A DNA stretch of 64,000 nucleotides. Origin: Pseudomonas sp. ACM7 (GTDB lineage Bacteria > Pseudomonadota > Gammaproteobacteria > Pseudomonadales > Pseudomonadaceae). The notes under the pieces are model-generated. The model saw only the letters and a program-made list of their open reading frames with translations, ran no database searches and had not been told where the DNA came from. Positions 10,117 to 17,040 of this stretch are shown one piece after another. The position numbers and the translations under genes are program-made. The stretch lies in NCBI RefSeq assembly GCF_004136015.1, contig NZ_CP024866.1:4224529-4288528 (forward strand), read 5' to 3'. The first letter of the stretch is position 1; each line of letters opens with the position of its first letter.

Positions 10117-10695
10117 ATGAACTATCTCGCACATCTGCACCTCGGTGGCCAGCGCCCCGGTCAATTGCTCGGCAGTCTTTATGGCGATTTCGTCAAAGGG
10201 CGGCTGCAAGGGCAGTTCGATCCGGAGATCGAAGCGGCCATCCAGCTGCATCGCAGCATCGATGTCTTTACCGACCGCCACCCGTTGGTGGACGTTTCGT
10301 TGTCACGGTTTTCCATGACCCGCCGGCGTTACGCCGGGATCGTGCTCGACGTGTTTTTCGACCATTGCCTGGCGCGTGACTGGACGCTTTACTCGGATCA
10401 GCCACTGGAACAGTTCACTTCGGGCGTGTACCGGGTGCTGTCCGCCGAGGCGCAATTGCCGGAACGTCTGGCGCAGATCGCGCCGCACATGGTGGCCAAT
10501 GACTGGTTGGGTTCTTATCGGGAATTTGCGGTGCTTGAGCAGGTGCTGCGAGGGATTTCACGGAGGCTGACGCGACCGGAGGAACTGGCCGCAGCGATGC
10601 AGGAATTGCGGGTGTTGTATGAGCCGTTGAGCGATGACTTCAGATTGTTCTATCCGCAGCTTCAAGACTTCGCGCAGAACTACCCAGCAACATAA
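10117..10695 (+). CDS. acpH: Acyl carrier protein phosphodiesterase
   Basis: This 192-aa ACP hydrolase (DUF479) removes the 4'-phosphopantetheine arm from holo-ACP in the cytoplasm. It starts with the family signature MNYLAHLHL. It then shows GSLYGDFVKG and LHRSIDVFTDRHP, HD-type metal-binding segments, followed by DVFFDHCLARDW. The length is normal. It is divergent from the ArsR-type operon and is followed by a REPIN rather than a clear T-run terminator. Confidence 0.92.
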   Translation: MNYLAHLHLGGQRPGQLLGSLYGDFVKGRLQGQFDPEIEAAIQLHRSIDVFTDRHPLVDVSLSRFSMTRRRYAGIVLDVFFDHCLARDWTLYSDQPLEQFTSGVYRVLSAEAQLPERLAQIAPHMVANDWLGSYREFAVLEQVLRGISRRLTRPEELAAAMQELRVLYEPLSDDFRLFYPQLQDFAQNYPAT

Positions 10696-10703
10696 ACCCC
10701 TTG

Positions 10704-10793
10704 AGGGAGCGGGCTTGCTCGCGAAGGCGGTGTATCAGTCAACATCAGTGTTGGATGACAGACCGCCTTCGCGAGCAAGCCCGCTCCCACAGG
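10704..10793. repeat. REPIN (GGGAGCGGGC family) between acpH and olsA
   Basis: GGGAGCGGGCTTGCTCGCGA from 10705 is repeated inverted at about 10771-10790, with AAGGCGG/CCGCCTT inner extensions. It fills the convergent gap between acpH and olsA and may act as a weak terminator or mRNA stabiliser. Confidence 0.85.
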
Positions 10794-10803
10794 GGATGTG
10801 TGT

Positions 10804-11595
10804 TTAAGCCGCGATTGCGGGGCGCAGCGGTTCCGGTTGTGCCTGCGGGATCGCCCCAAACAACGCCTTCTGCACCGCCTGCTGCGCCTCGAACGCCAGC
10901 GCTGCACGCTCGCGACCTTCACACGCGATCGGTTTGAGCAGATGGATCTCCACGTCCCCCCGATCATGGGCAAACAAGCGCATCAAGTGCGAGAGCAAAT
11001 CATCATCGCCAATGAACGGCGCCAGCGAATCGAGCTTCCCGTCGCGCAGATAACGAATCGCCACCGGCTGCAACTTCACTTCGGAGTCGATTGCCGCAGA
11101 CAGCAGGCGACCGTGGAAAGTGCGCAGCGAACGGCCGTCGGTGGTAGTGCCTTCCGGGAACATCAGCAGCGGATGTTCCTGCTCCAGATGACGGGTCATC
11201 TGTTTGCGGATCAACTGACTGTCGCCCGACCCTCGACGAATGAACAAACTGCCAGCCTTGGCCGCCAACCAGCCCGCCACCGGCCAGGTGCGCACTTCGG
11301 CCTTGGACAGGAACGACAGCGGCGTGAGCATGCCGAGCAGCGGAATGTCGGTCCATGAAACATGATTGCTGACCCAGAGCATCGGCGCCTTCGGCAATTC
11401 ACCGTGCATGGTCACGCGAAAGGGCAGGGCATTGCTCAGGCGCGCCATGAAAAATCGCGACCAGCGCTGGCGACGGACCATCGAATGAGCAATCCCCAAG
11501 CGCTCGAATAGTCCAAACACTCCAGCCATGCTCAAACCTAATGCCACCACCACCAACACTCGCGCAATCCGCGCGTATACCCGTAACCGACTCAT
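10804..11595 (-). CDS. olsA: Lyso-ornithine lipid O-acyltransferase (PlsC family)
   Basis: This protein adds the second fatty acyl chain to lyso-ornithine lipid, making the phosphorus-free membrane lipid that accumulates under phosphate limitation; PlsC-type proteins may also use lysophosphatidate. It has 263 aa from the ATG at 11593-11595, with an N-terminal hydrophobic helix, the catalytic NHVSWTD (HX4D) motif at about residues 77-83, and the substrate motif FPEGTT. The ATG overlaps the olsB stop by one base (TGATG), so the two are translationally coupled. The open frame continues upstream but overlaps olsB, so the longer start is rejected. Confidence 0.9.
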   Translation of the reverse strand: MSRLRVYARIARVLVVVALGLSMAGVFGLFERLGIAHSMVRRQRWSRFFMARLSNALPFRVTMHGELPKAPMLWVSNHVSWTDIPLLGMLTPLSFLSKAEVRTWPVAGWLAAKAGSLFIRRGSGDSQLIRKQMTRHLEQEHPLLMFPEGTTTDGRSLRTFHGRLLSAAIDSEVKLQPVAIRYLRDGKLDSLAPFIGDDDLLSHLMRLFAHDRGDVEIHLLKPIACEGRERAALAFEAQQAVQKALFGAIPQAQPEPLRPAIAA

Positions 11596-12350
11596 CACAC
11601 GGCCGCCTTGAAGTGTTTGGCATAACGCGGGCAGAGTTCGTCGCGCTTGAGCAGGATGAACACGTCGGCAACCTGGAAGTCTTCGTCCCAGCACGGCTCG
11701 CCACAGATCTTCGCGCCAAGACGCATATAGGCCTTGAGCAGCGGTGGCATTTCGGCGATGACGTTGGATGGGATGTCGAGGCTCGGCAGCGGCTTTTTCG
11801 GTTCGGCCCGCAGGTGTTCCGTACACAGATAACGTTCGCGCAGTCGCTGCATGATCGCGTGGGCCTGGATGCCGCCGTCCTGCATCGGGATGCTCGCGCA
11901 ACCCATCAAATAGCTGTAGCCGCCCTGGTTCAGCACTTCGGCCAGTTCGCCCCAGAGTACGGCGATGGTGCCGCCGTTGCGGTAGGCCGGGTCGACGCAA
12001 GTGCGGCCGATTTCCAGAATCGGGCCTTTCAGATGGACCAGGCCATGCAGGCTGAATTCTTCTTCGCTGTAGAACTTGCCCAGGCTGCTGGCGGCCGTGT
12101 GGTCGAGCAAACGGGTGGTCGCCACCAGACGTCCGGTGTTCAGGTCACGCACGCCGATGTGGGCGCAGTGAACATCATAATCATCCATGTCCAGACCCAG
12201 CTCCGCGCCTTTCAGCTTGGCGTTGAATTCGCCGCTGAACACGTTGAAGCGCAAGGCCTGGGCCTCCTGCAAGGCCTCGGCGCCCACCAGGCGTTCGGCT
12301 TGCAGGCGGCGTTCATTGCCGGTGTCGCTGATGCGGGCGATCTGAGTCAT
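11595..12350 (-). CDS. olsB: L-ornithine N-alpha-acyltransferase (3-hydroxyacyl-ACP dependent)
   Basis: This GNAT-fold enzyme transfers a 3-hydroxyacyl group from ACP to ornithine, the first step of ornithine-lipid synthesis. Its 251 aa are typical. Family motifs include [14 protein letters not shown] near the N-terminus, [17 protein letters not shown] (acyl-binding P-loop region) and the C-terminal [22 protein letters not shown]. It is the first gene of olsBA; the gene to the right is divergent and could share regulation. PhoB boxes were not recognised. Confidence 0.9.
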   Translation of the reverse strand: MTQIARISDTGNERRLQAERLVGAEALQEAQALRFNVFSGEFNAKLKGAELGLDMDDYDVHCAHIGVRDLNTGRLVATTRLLDHTAASSLGKFYSEEEFSLHGLVHLKGPILEIGRTCVDPAYRNGGTIAVLWGELAEVLNQGGYSYLMGCASIPMQDGGIQAHAIMQRLRERYLCTEHLRAEPKKPLPSLDIPSNVIAEMPPLLKAYMRLGAKICGEPCWDEDFQVADVFILLKRDELCPRYAKHFKAAV

Positions 12351-12504
12351 TGTGAATCTCCATACGGGCCGGTCACCCGTCTTGGGTTGCAGCCGATCGA
12401 CTTTCTTTATGCAGCCGTGTTGTGCAAAGTCAGGCTATGTAGCCCCGGTGTCATCGCCATGAAGCTTTGGTGATGCTTATATGACAGCCCACGAGGAGCC
12501 TCTT

Positions 12505-13392
12505 ATGCCCTGGCAAAACCTGCTGCGCCGCCGCGATCGTCTGCCCGCCAACCCGGACCTGGGCGAGGGGTTCGCGACCTTGTTGCACCAGTTGGGCAAC
12601 GTCACGCCGTTCGAACTGGCGGTGGCCGGCGGGCGTTTGATGTCGACGCCGGGGCTGGCGTTTCTGGTGGGCTATCAGGCGGCGTTGCGCATGCTCTGGC
12701 CGAGCGCGCCGCTGAGCCTCGGCGCCTTGTGCGCGACCGAACAGCGCAGCCTGCGGGTGGCGGACATGCGGACCCGTCTGCACGATTTGCGTCTGAGCGG
12801 GCGCAAGGATTTTGTCACCGCAGGCGATGCCGCTGATTGGCTGCTGATTGCTGCTCGCAGTGAAGCCCCTGACGAAAAACCGCGCCTGAGTCTGGCGGTG
12901 GTCTATCCCGATGAACCGGGCGTGCGTCTGGAAAAACTACCGGCGATCCTGTTGATGCCAGACATCAGCCATGGCCGGCTGTTTCTCGATAACGCTCAGT
13001 GCGAACTGTTGGCAGGGGATGGCTGGGATGCTTACATCAAACCGTTCCGCACCCTTGAAGATATCTACGTTCTGAGCGCGATGACCGCCTGGCTGTACGG
13101 CATCGGTCAGGACAGCGACTGGCCGCAAGCCTTGCAACTGCGTTTGCTGGCGTTGCTGGCCGGGTGTGCGGAAGTCAGCCGGCAGGCGCCGAATAATTCG
13201 TCCGGGCATGTATTGCTCGGTGGCTTGTTTGCGCAGTTCGATGGGCTCAAGACTGAGGTGGCTCAGGCACTGGCCGATGGCCCGCAGCATTGGGCCGCGA
13301 TGTGGCAGCGTGATCAGGGCGTGATGGATTTGGCGGCGGGTGCGCGGGGGAAGCGGTTGGCCAAGGCGCTCGCGGGATCTTCGCTGGATTGA
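12505..13392 (+). CDS. Acyl-CoA dehydrogenase-related protein (short, atypical)
   Basis: This protein has 295 aa from the ATG at 12505, chosen because GAGGAG at 12493-12498 is correctly spaced before it; an in-frame ATG at 12481 precedes that site. The middle region RLSGRKDFVTAGDAADWLLIAAR closely resembles the acyl-CoA dehydrogenase middle domain (G.K.FIT.G..AD..L.AAR). A helical C-terminal half follows, but the protein is about 90 aa shorter than real dehydrogenases and the catalytic glutamate region is not recognisable. Its enzymatic role is therefore uncertain. Its position, divergent from olsBA, hints at a link to acyl-chain metabolism, but that is inference. Confidence 0.6.
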   Translation: MPWQNLLRRRDRLPANPDLGEGFATLLHQLGNVTPFELAVAGGRLMSTPGLAFLVGYQAALRMLWPSAPLSLGALCATEQRSLRVADMRTRLHDLRLSGRKDFVTAGDAADWLLIAARSEAPDEKPRLSLAVVYPDEPGVRLEKLPAILLMPDISHGRLFLDNAQCELLAGDGWDAYIKPFRTLEDIYVLSAMTAWLYGIGQDSDWPQALQLRLLALLAGCAEVSRQAPNNSSGHVLLGGLFAQFDGLKTEVAQALADGPQHWAAMWQRDQGVMDLAAGARGKRLAKALAGSSLD

Positions 13393-13396
13393 CTGG

Positions 13397-13488
13397 CCCC
13401 TTCGCGAGCAAGTCGAATCGTCGCACCGCCGCTCCCACATTTTGAAATGCATTCCCCTGTGGGAGCGGGCTTGCTCGCGAAGGCGGCC
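13397..13488. repeat. REPIN with one interrupted arm
   Basis: The right arm (about 13455-13486) is a normal GTGGGAGCGGGCTTGCTCGCGAAGG element. The left arm (13401-13439) is the same palindrome split by about 16 extra bases (TCGAATCGTCGCACCG) between GCGAGCAAG and CGCTCCCAC. The same interrupted form recurs, inverted, at 60270-60300. Confidence 0.82.
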
Positions 13489-13564
13489 TCATTGGCAACA
13501 CAAATTCCAGAACTGTCATCAACCGCGACTAGGCTCAGCAGGTCCATCCTTCCGAGCCCCCACC

Positions 13565-14659
13565 ATGTCCAAAGGCTTGTCCCTCATTTTCCTGCTCCTG
13601 CTCAGCCTCACGGCCCACGCCGAGCATTGGCCTGCCGAACAATGGTCGACCGGCCCGACAGTCACCGGGCCGGCGCTTCAAGCCCTGGAGACTTACGCCT
13701 TTGCACCCCGTGATGAGGCCACCCGAAAAGGCATCCGCACCGACGCCTTGCTGGTGATCCGCGACGGCCAATTGATCTACGAACGCTACGCCGGCCCGAC
13801 CACCGCTGACACCCCGCACCTGACCTGGTCCATCAGCAAAAGCCTGATGGCCACGGTCCTCGGCGTGGCCTATGGCGAAGGTCTGTTCAAGCTCCAGGAC
13901 CCGGTGCAGAAATTTTATCCACCGCTGGAAAAACACCCGACGATGACCATGGCCGACCTGCTGCACTGGGCCTCGGGCCTGGACTGGCAGGAAGACTATG
14001 AATACGCGCCGTTGAAATCCTCGGTGGTCGCGATGCTCTACACCCGCGGTCACCAGGACATGGCCGCATTCACCGCCAATCACGGTCAGTACGCCAAGCC
14101 CGGTCAGGCATTCCGTTACTCCAGTGGCGACAGCAATCTGTTGTCCGCCGCGCTGAAAACCATCGTCGGTCCGAGCCGGTATCCAGACTATCCATGGACT
14201 GCTTTGTTCGAGCCTTTGGGCATTCATCACGCCGTCTGGGAAACCGACGCCACGGGAACCTTCGTCGCTTCGTCCTACACCTATCTCACCGGCCGGGACC
14301 TCGCGCGAGTCGGTCTGTTGATGGCTCGCGATGGTCGTTGGGGCGACCGGCAACTGCTGCCCAAAGACTGGGTCGCCTTCAACCGCGAACCGTTCGCCCG
14401 CTATCAAGCCCATCAGGACGACGCTGTGCCCGGCGGCCATTGGTGGCTTAACCGCGCGGTGGAAGGCGCCGCAAAACCATGGCCCGATGCACCCGCCGAC
14501 ACCTTCGCCGCGCTGGGTCATTGGGGTCAGGCGATGTACGTGATTCCCGGCGAAAACCTGGTGATCGTGCGCTACGGCGATGACCGCGACGGAAGTTACC
14601 GGCACAACGATTTGCTCAAACTCGCGCTCAAGGCATTTGCCGCGAAGGGGCAGCCATGA
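13565..14659 (+). CDS. Periplasmic serine hydrolase, beta-lactamase class C/penicillin-binding fold
   Basis: This 364-aa protein starts at the ATG at 13565, which gives a clean signal peptide (LIFLLLLSLTAHA). The serine beta-lactamase-like catalytic motifs are present: SISK (S-x-x-K, about residue 93) and RYSSGD (Y-x-S). An HWGQ segment lies near the expected third motif. Proteins of this kind include esterases, D-aminopeptidases and 6-aminohexanoate-oligomer hydrolase-like enzymes; true beta-lactamase activity is not implied. The last codons overlap the next gene by 4 bp (ATGA), so the two are co-translated. Confidence 0.83.
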   Translation: MSKGLSLIFLLLLSLTAHAEHWPAEQWSTGPTVTGPALQALETYAFAPRDEATRKGIRTDALLVIRDGQLIYERYAGPTTADTPHLTWSISKSLMATVLGVAYGEGLFKLQDPVQKFYPPLEKHPTMTMADLLHWASGLDWQEDYEYAPLKSSVVAMLYTRGHQDMAAFTANHGQYAKPGQAFRYSSGDSNLLSAALKTIVGPSRYPDYPWTALFEPLGIHHAVWETDATGTFVASSYTYLTGRDLARVGLLMARDGRWGDRQLLPKDWVAFNREPFARYQAHQDDAVPGGHWWLNRAVEGAAKPWPDAPADTFAALGHWGQAMYVIPGENLVIVRYGDDRDGSYRHNDLLKLALKAFAAKGQP

Positions 14660-14985
14660 AGCGTCGCTGCTTTGTTCGTCGTCGACCGTTCAGCACGTTG
14701 TTGTTGATCCTGCTGATCGCCTTGCTCGGCTGGATCTGGCAGGAGCGCGTGACGCTGTGGGCATTCCCGGACATCATCAGCGCCTACACCGCCAAGGAAT
14801 ATTGTTCGTGCCGTTATGTGATGAACAACCCGACCGAGTACTGCTACAGCTATGTGAAGCAGTGGCTGCCGACCAGTGGCTTTACTGATGACACCGCCAG
14901 AAAGCGCGTTACCGTCAGCGGTATGGGCCGCAGAAACAGTGCCGTGTGGGTCGGAGAACGCCAAGGCTGCCGCCTGAATCCCTGA
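14656..14985 (+). CDS. Small membrane-anchored protein of unknown function
   Basis: This 109-aa protein has one N-terminal transmembrane helix (FSTLLLILLIALLGWIW, about residues 12-28) and a short extracytoplasmic domain with five cysteines (CSCRYV, EYCYSY, QGC). Those could form disulfides in the periplasm. The ATGA overlap with the upstream hydrolase gene implies a linked role. Similar pseudomonad proteins are, as I recall, sometimes labelled amidase, but I see no amidase motif here. Confidence 0.65.
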   Translation: MKRRCFVRRRPFSTLLLILLIALLGWIWQERVTLWAFPDIISAYTAKEYCSCRYVMNNPTEYCYSYVKQWLPTSGFTDDTARKRVTVSGMGRRNSAVWVGERQGCRLNP

Positions 14986-14997
14986 GCACCACTGTCC

Positions 14998-15131
14998 TTG
15001 TAGCAGCTGGCGAAGCCTGCGTTCGGCTGCGCAGCAGTCGTGAAATCAGACACCGCGGTGTGTCTGGAGAATCTTGCATGCAGGATTTACGACTGCTTCG
15101 CAGCCGAACGCAGCCTTCGGCAGCTGCTACA
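14998..15131. repeat. Inverted REP pair, second family (GTAGCAGCTGGCGAAGCCTGCG)
   Basis: TGTAGCAGCTGGCGAAGCCTG at about 14999 continues through GCGTTCGGCTGCGCAGCAGTCG, and an inverted near-copy ends at CAGCTGCTACA (15131). Each arm is about 45 bp, longer than the GTGGGAGCG type. The pair lies in the 5' region of the yceI gene. A copy of the same family occurs at 21666-21799. Confidence 0.82.
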
Positions 15132-15193
15132 AGTTTGCAATTGGCTCACGGGCGGTTAAGGTTCGTGCAGGTTTATCTGCCCCACGAGTCTCT

Positions 15194-15784
15194 ATGTTCA
15201 ACCGCTTCCTCTGCAAAACCCTCGCCTTCCTGCTGCTGGCCGGTGCCACGCTGTCGGCCCACGCCGATTGGTATCTGGATGGCGAGTCCTCGCGGCTGTC
15301 GTTCATCAGCACCAAAAACACCAATATCTCCGAAGTGCAGCGCTTTCTGGTGCTGCACGGCAAGGTCGATCCCAAAGGCCTGGCCGAGGTGGAAGTCGAG
15401 ATGGACTCGGTCAACAGTGGCATCCCGCTGCGCGATGAACGCATGCGCAAGGACCTGTTTGAAATCCAGACTTTCCCCGAAGCACTGATCACCGCGCAGA
15501 TTGATCTACGCCCGATCAACGATCTGGCGCCCGGCGCGCAACTTGAATTGCGCCTGCCGCTGACCGTCACGCTCCATGGCAAACAACACGAATACAACGC
15601 CGAACTGCTGGCAACCCGTCTCGATGACCGGCGTTTCCAGGTGGTGACCCTCGAACCGTTGATCATCAATGCCGCGGATTTCGACCTGGCCCCCGGCCTG
15701 GAAAGTTTGCGCAAGATCGCCGGTTTGTCGGCCATCAGTTTGTCGGTGCCGGTGGGTGCGGTACTGATTTTCACGGCGCGCTGA
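15194..15784 (+). CDS. YceI-family periplasmic lipid-binding protein
   Basis: This 196-aa protein has a signal peptide (LAFLLLAGATLSAHA) and then a YceI lipocalin-like barrel opening with DWYLDGESSRLSFISTK. The typical central segment RDERMRKDLFEIQTFPEA is present. YceI proteins bind polyisoprenoid-type lipids in the periplasm. The ATG at 15194 is chosen because it directly precedes the signal peptide; the open frame extends into the upstream repeat. It is followed after one base by the cardiolipin synthase gene, so an operon is very likely. Confidence 0.87.
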   Translation: MFNRFLCKTLAFLLLAGATLSAHADWYLDGESSRLSFISTKNTNISEVQRFLVLHGKVDPKGLAEVEVEMDSVNSGIPLRDERMRKDLFEIQTFPEALITAQIDLRPINDLAPGAQLELRLPLTVTLHGKQHEYNAELLATRLDDRRFQVVTLEPLIINAADFDLAPGLESLRKIAGLSAISLSVPVGAVLIFTAR

Positions 15785-15785
15785 C

Positions 15786-16943
15786 ATGGCCGGCGCGATT
15801 TTCCCCTGGCGTGAAGGCAACCGTTTTGAACTGCTGATCGACGGTCCGCAATTTTTTCCACGGATGTTGGTCGCAATTGCCCGCGCCGAAGAGCAGGTCG
15901 AGCTGGAGTTGTACCTGGTGGAGGCGGGTGCCTGTGCCGAGGCGATGGTTCAGGCGTTGGTCCAGGCTGCCGAACGTGGCGTGCGCGTGCGCTGCCTGTT
16001 CGATGATTACGGCAGCCTCGCGTTCACCCTGACCTTGCGCCAGCGATTGATGGCGGCGGGCGTGGAGCTGCGTTTTTACAATCGCCTGAGCTGGCGGCGT
16101 TGGGTGGGCAACTTCTACCGCGATCACCGCAAGCTGTTGCTGGTCGATCAGAGCATGGCCGTGGTGGGCGGCACTGGGGTGACCGATGAGTTCTGGACAC
16201 CGGGTGACGACACCAGCGAATGGCACGAGGTGATGGTGGAAATCACCGGCCCCTTGGTCATCGACTGGCAGTTGCTGTTCGACCGCCAATGGATCGCCAA
16301 CCGCCATCGACGCGCCTGGAAACCCGCTTCGCATTTCGGCCGGCCGCGTCTGCCACGCGTGCCGTCCATGGGCGAGGGCATGGGCCGGGTCGCCTATGCC
16401 GACGCCCGCCAGCACCGGGACATCCTGCAATCATTGATTCGCGCGCTGAACAGCGGCCAGCGGCGGATCTGGCTGGCGACGCCGTATTTTCTGCCGACCT
16501 GGAAAGTCCGCCGCTCACTGCGCCGGGCTGCCGCCCGAGGCGTCGACGTGCGCTTGCTGCTGACCGGGCCACGCACCGATCACCCGTCGGTACGCTACGC
16601 CGGGCATCGCTACTACCCGCGATTGCTTAAGGGCGGAGTGAAAATCTTCGAATATCAGCCGTGTTTCCTGCACCTGAAAATGGTCCTGGTCGATGACTGG
16701 GTGAGCATCGGCTCGTGCAATTTCGATCACTGGAATTTGCGCTTCAACCTGGAAGCCAACCTTGAGGCGCTGGACCCAGGGTTGACGCGAGCGGTGGCGG
16801 CAAGTTTCGAGAGGGACTTTGCGCAGAGCCAGGAAGTCAGCCTGGAGGCATGGCAACGCCGGCCGCTGTGGCGGCGAGTGAAGCAAAGGATTTGGGGATG
16901 GGTGGATCGGCTGGTGGTGAATCTGCTGGATCGGCGGGGGTAG
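15786..16943 (+). CDS. clsB: Cardiolipin synthase B-type phospholipase D family enzyme
   Basis: This 385-aa PLD-superfamily protein has two HKD motifs, HRKLLLVD (HxKxxxxD, about residues 114-121) and HLKMVLVDD (about residues 299-307). Each is followed by conserved GGTGVTDEF or GSCNFDHWN segments. Without N-terminal transmembrane helices, it fits the ClsB group that joins two phospholipids, or phosphatidylglycerol with phosphatidylethanolamine, to make cardiolipin. The ATG starts one base after the yceI stop. A membrane-lipid theme links this block to the nearby ols genes. Confidence 0.88.
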   Translation: MAGAIFPWREGNRFELLIDGPQFFPRMLVAIARAEEQVELELYLVEAGACAEAMVQALVQAAERGVRVRCLFDDYGSLAFTLTLRQRLMAAGVELRFYNRLSWRRWVGNFYRDHRKLLLVDQSMAVVGGTGVTDEFWTPGDDTSEWHEVMVEITGPLVIDWQLLFDRQWIANRHRRAWKPASHFGRPRLPRVPSMGEGMGRVAYADARQHRDILQSLIRALNSGQRRIWLATPYFLPTWKVRRSLRRAAARGVDVRLLLTGPRTDHPSVRYAGHRYYPRLLKGGVKIFEYQPCFLHLKMVLVDDWVSIGSCNFDHWNLRFNLEANLEALDPGLTRAVAASFERDFAQSQEVSLEAWQRRPLWRRVKQRIWGWVDRLVVNLLDRRG

Positions 16944-16951
16944 GGCAAGAT

Positions 16952-17031
16952 CAAAAGATCGCAGCCTGCGGCAGCTCCTACATTGGGATGATGTACACCT
17001 TGTAGGAGCTGCCGCAGGCTGCGATCTTTTG
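16952..17031. repeat. Inverted REP pair, third family (AAAAGATCGCAGCCTGCGGCAGCTCCTACA)
   Basis: CAAAAGATCGCAGCCTGCGG at 16952 faces its exact inverted copy ending at GCGATCTTTTG (about 17031). The spacer is about 20 bp, and both arms extend through GCAGCTCCTACA. It occupies the convergent gap between clsB and bglX and could serve as the terminator for both. Confidence 0.85.
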
Positions 17032-17040
17032 CTTTAAGGG

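Noticed and set aside
9643..10281. A 212-aa reading of the ArsR-type gene starting near 10281
   Set aside because: The extra 106 residues overlap the acpH coding region and the operator repeats and show no family similarity; the ATG at 9963 gives a normal 106-aa regulator.
10804..12000. A 398-aa frame extending olsA to 12000
   Set aside because: The extension is antisense-like reading of olsB in another frame; the ATG at 11595 gives the complete PlsC domain and overlaps the olsB stop in the usual coupled manner.
13340..13564. N-terminal extension of the serine hydrolase
   Set aside because: It translates repeat DNA; the signal peptide begins at the ATG at 13565.
13565..14659. A true class C beta-lactamase (AmpC)
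   Set aside because: Serine-hydrolase motifs are present, but the overall pattern resembles esterase or peptidase relatives and there is no ampR gene nearby.
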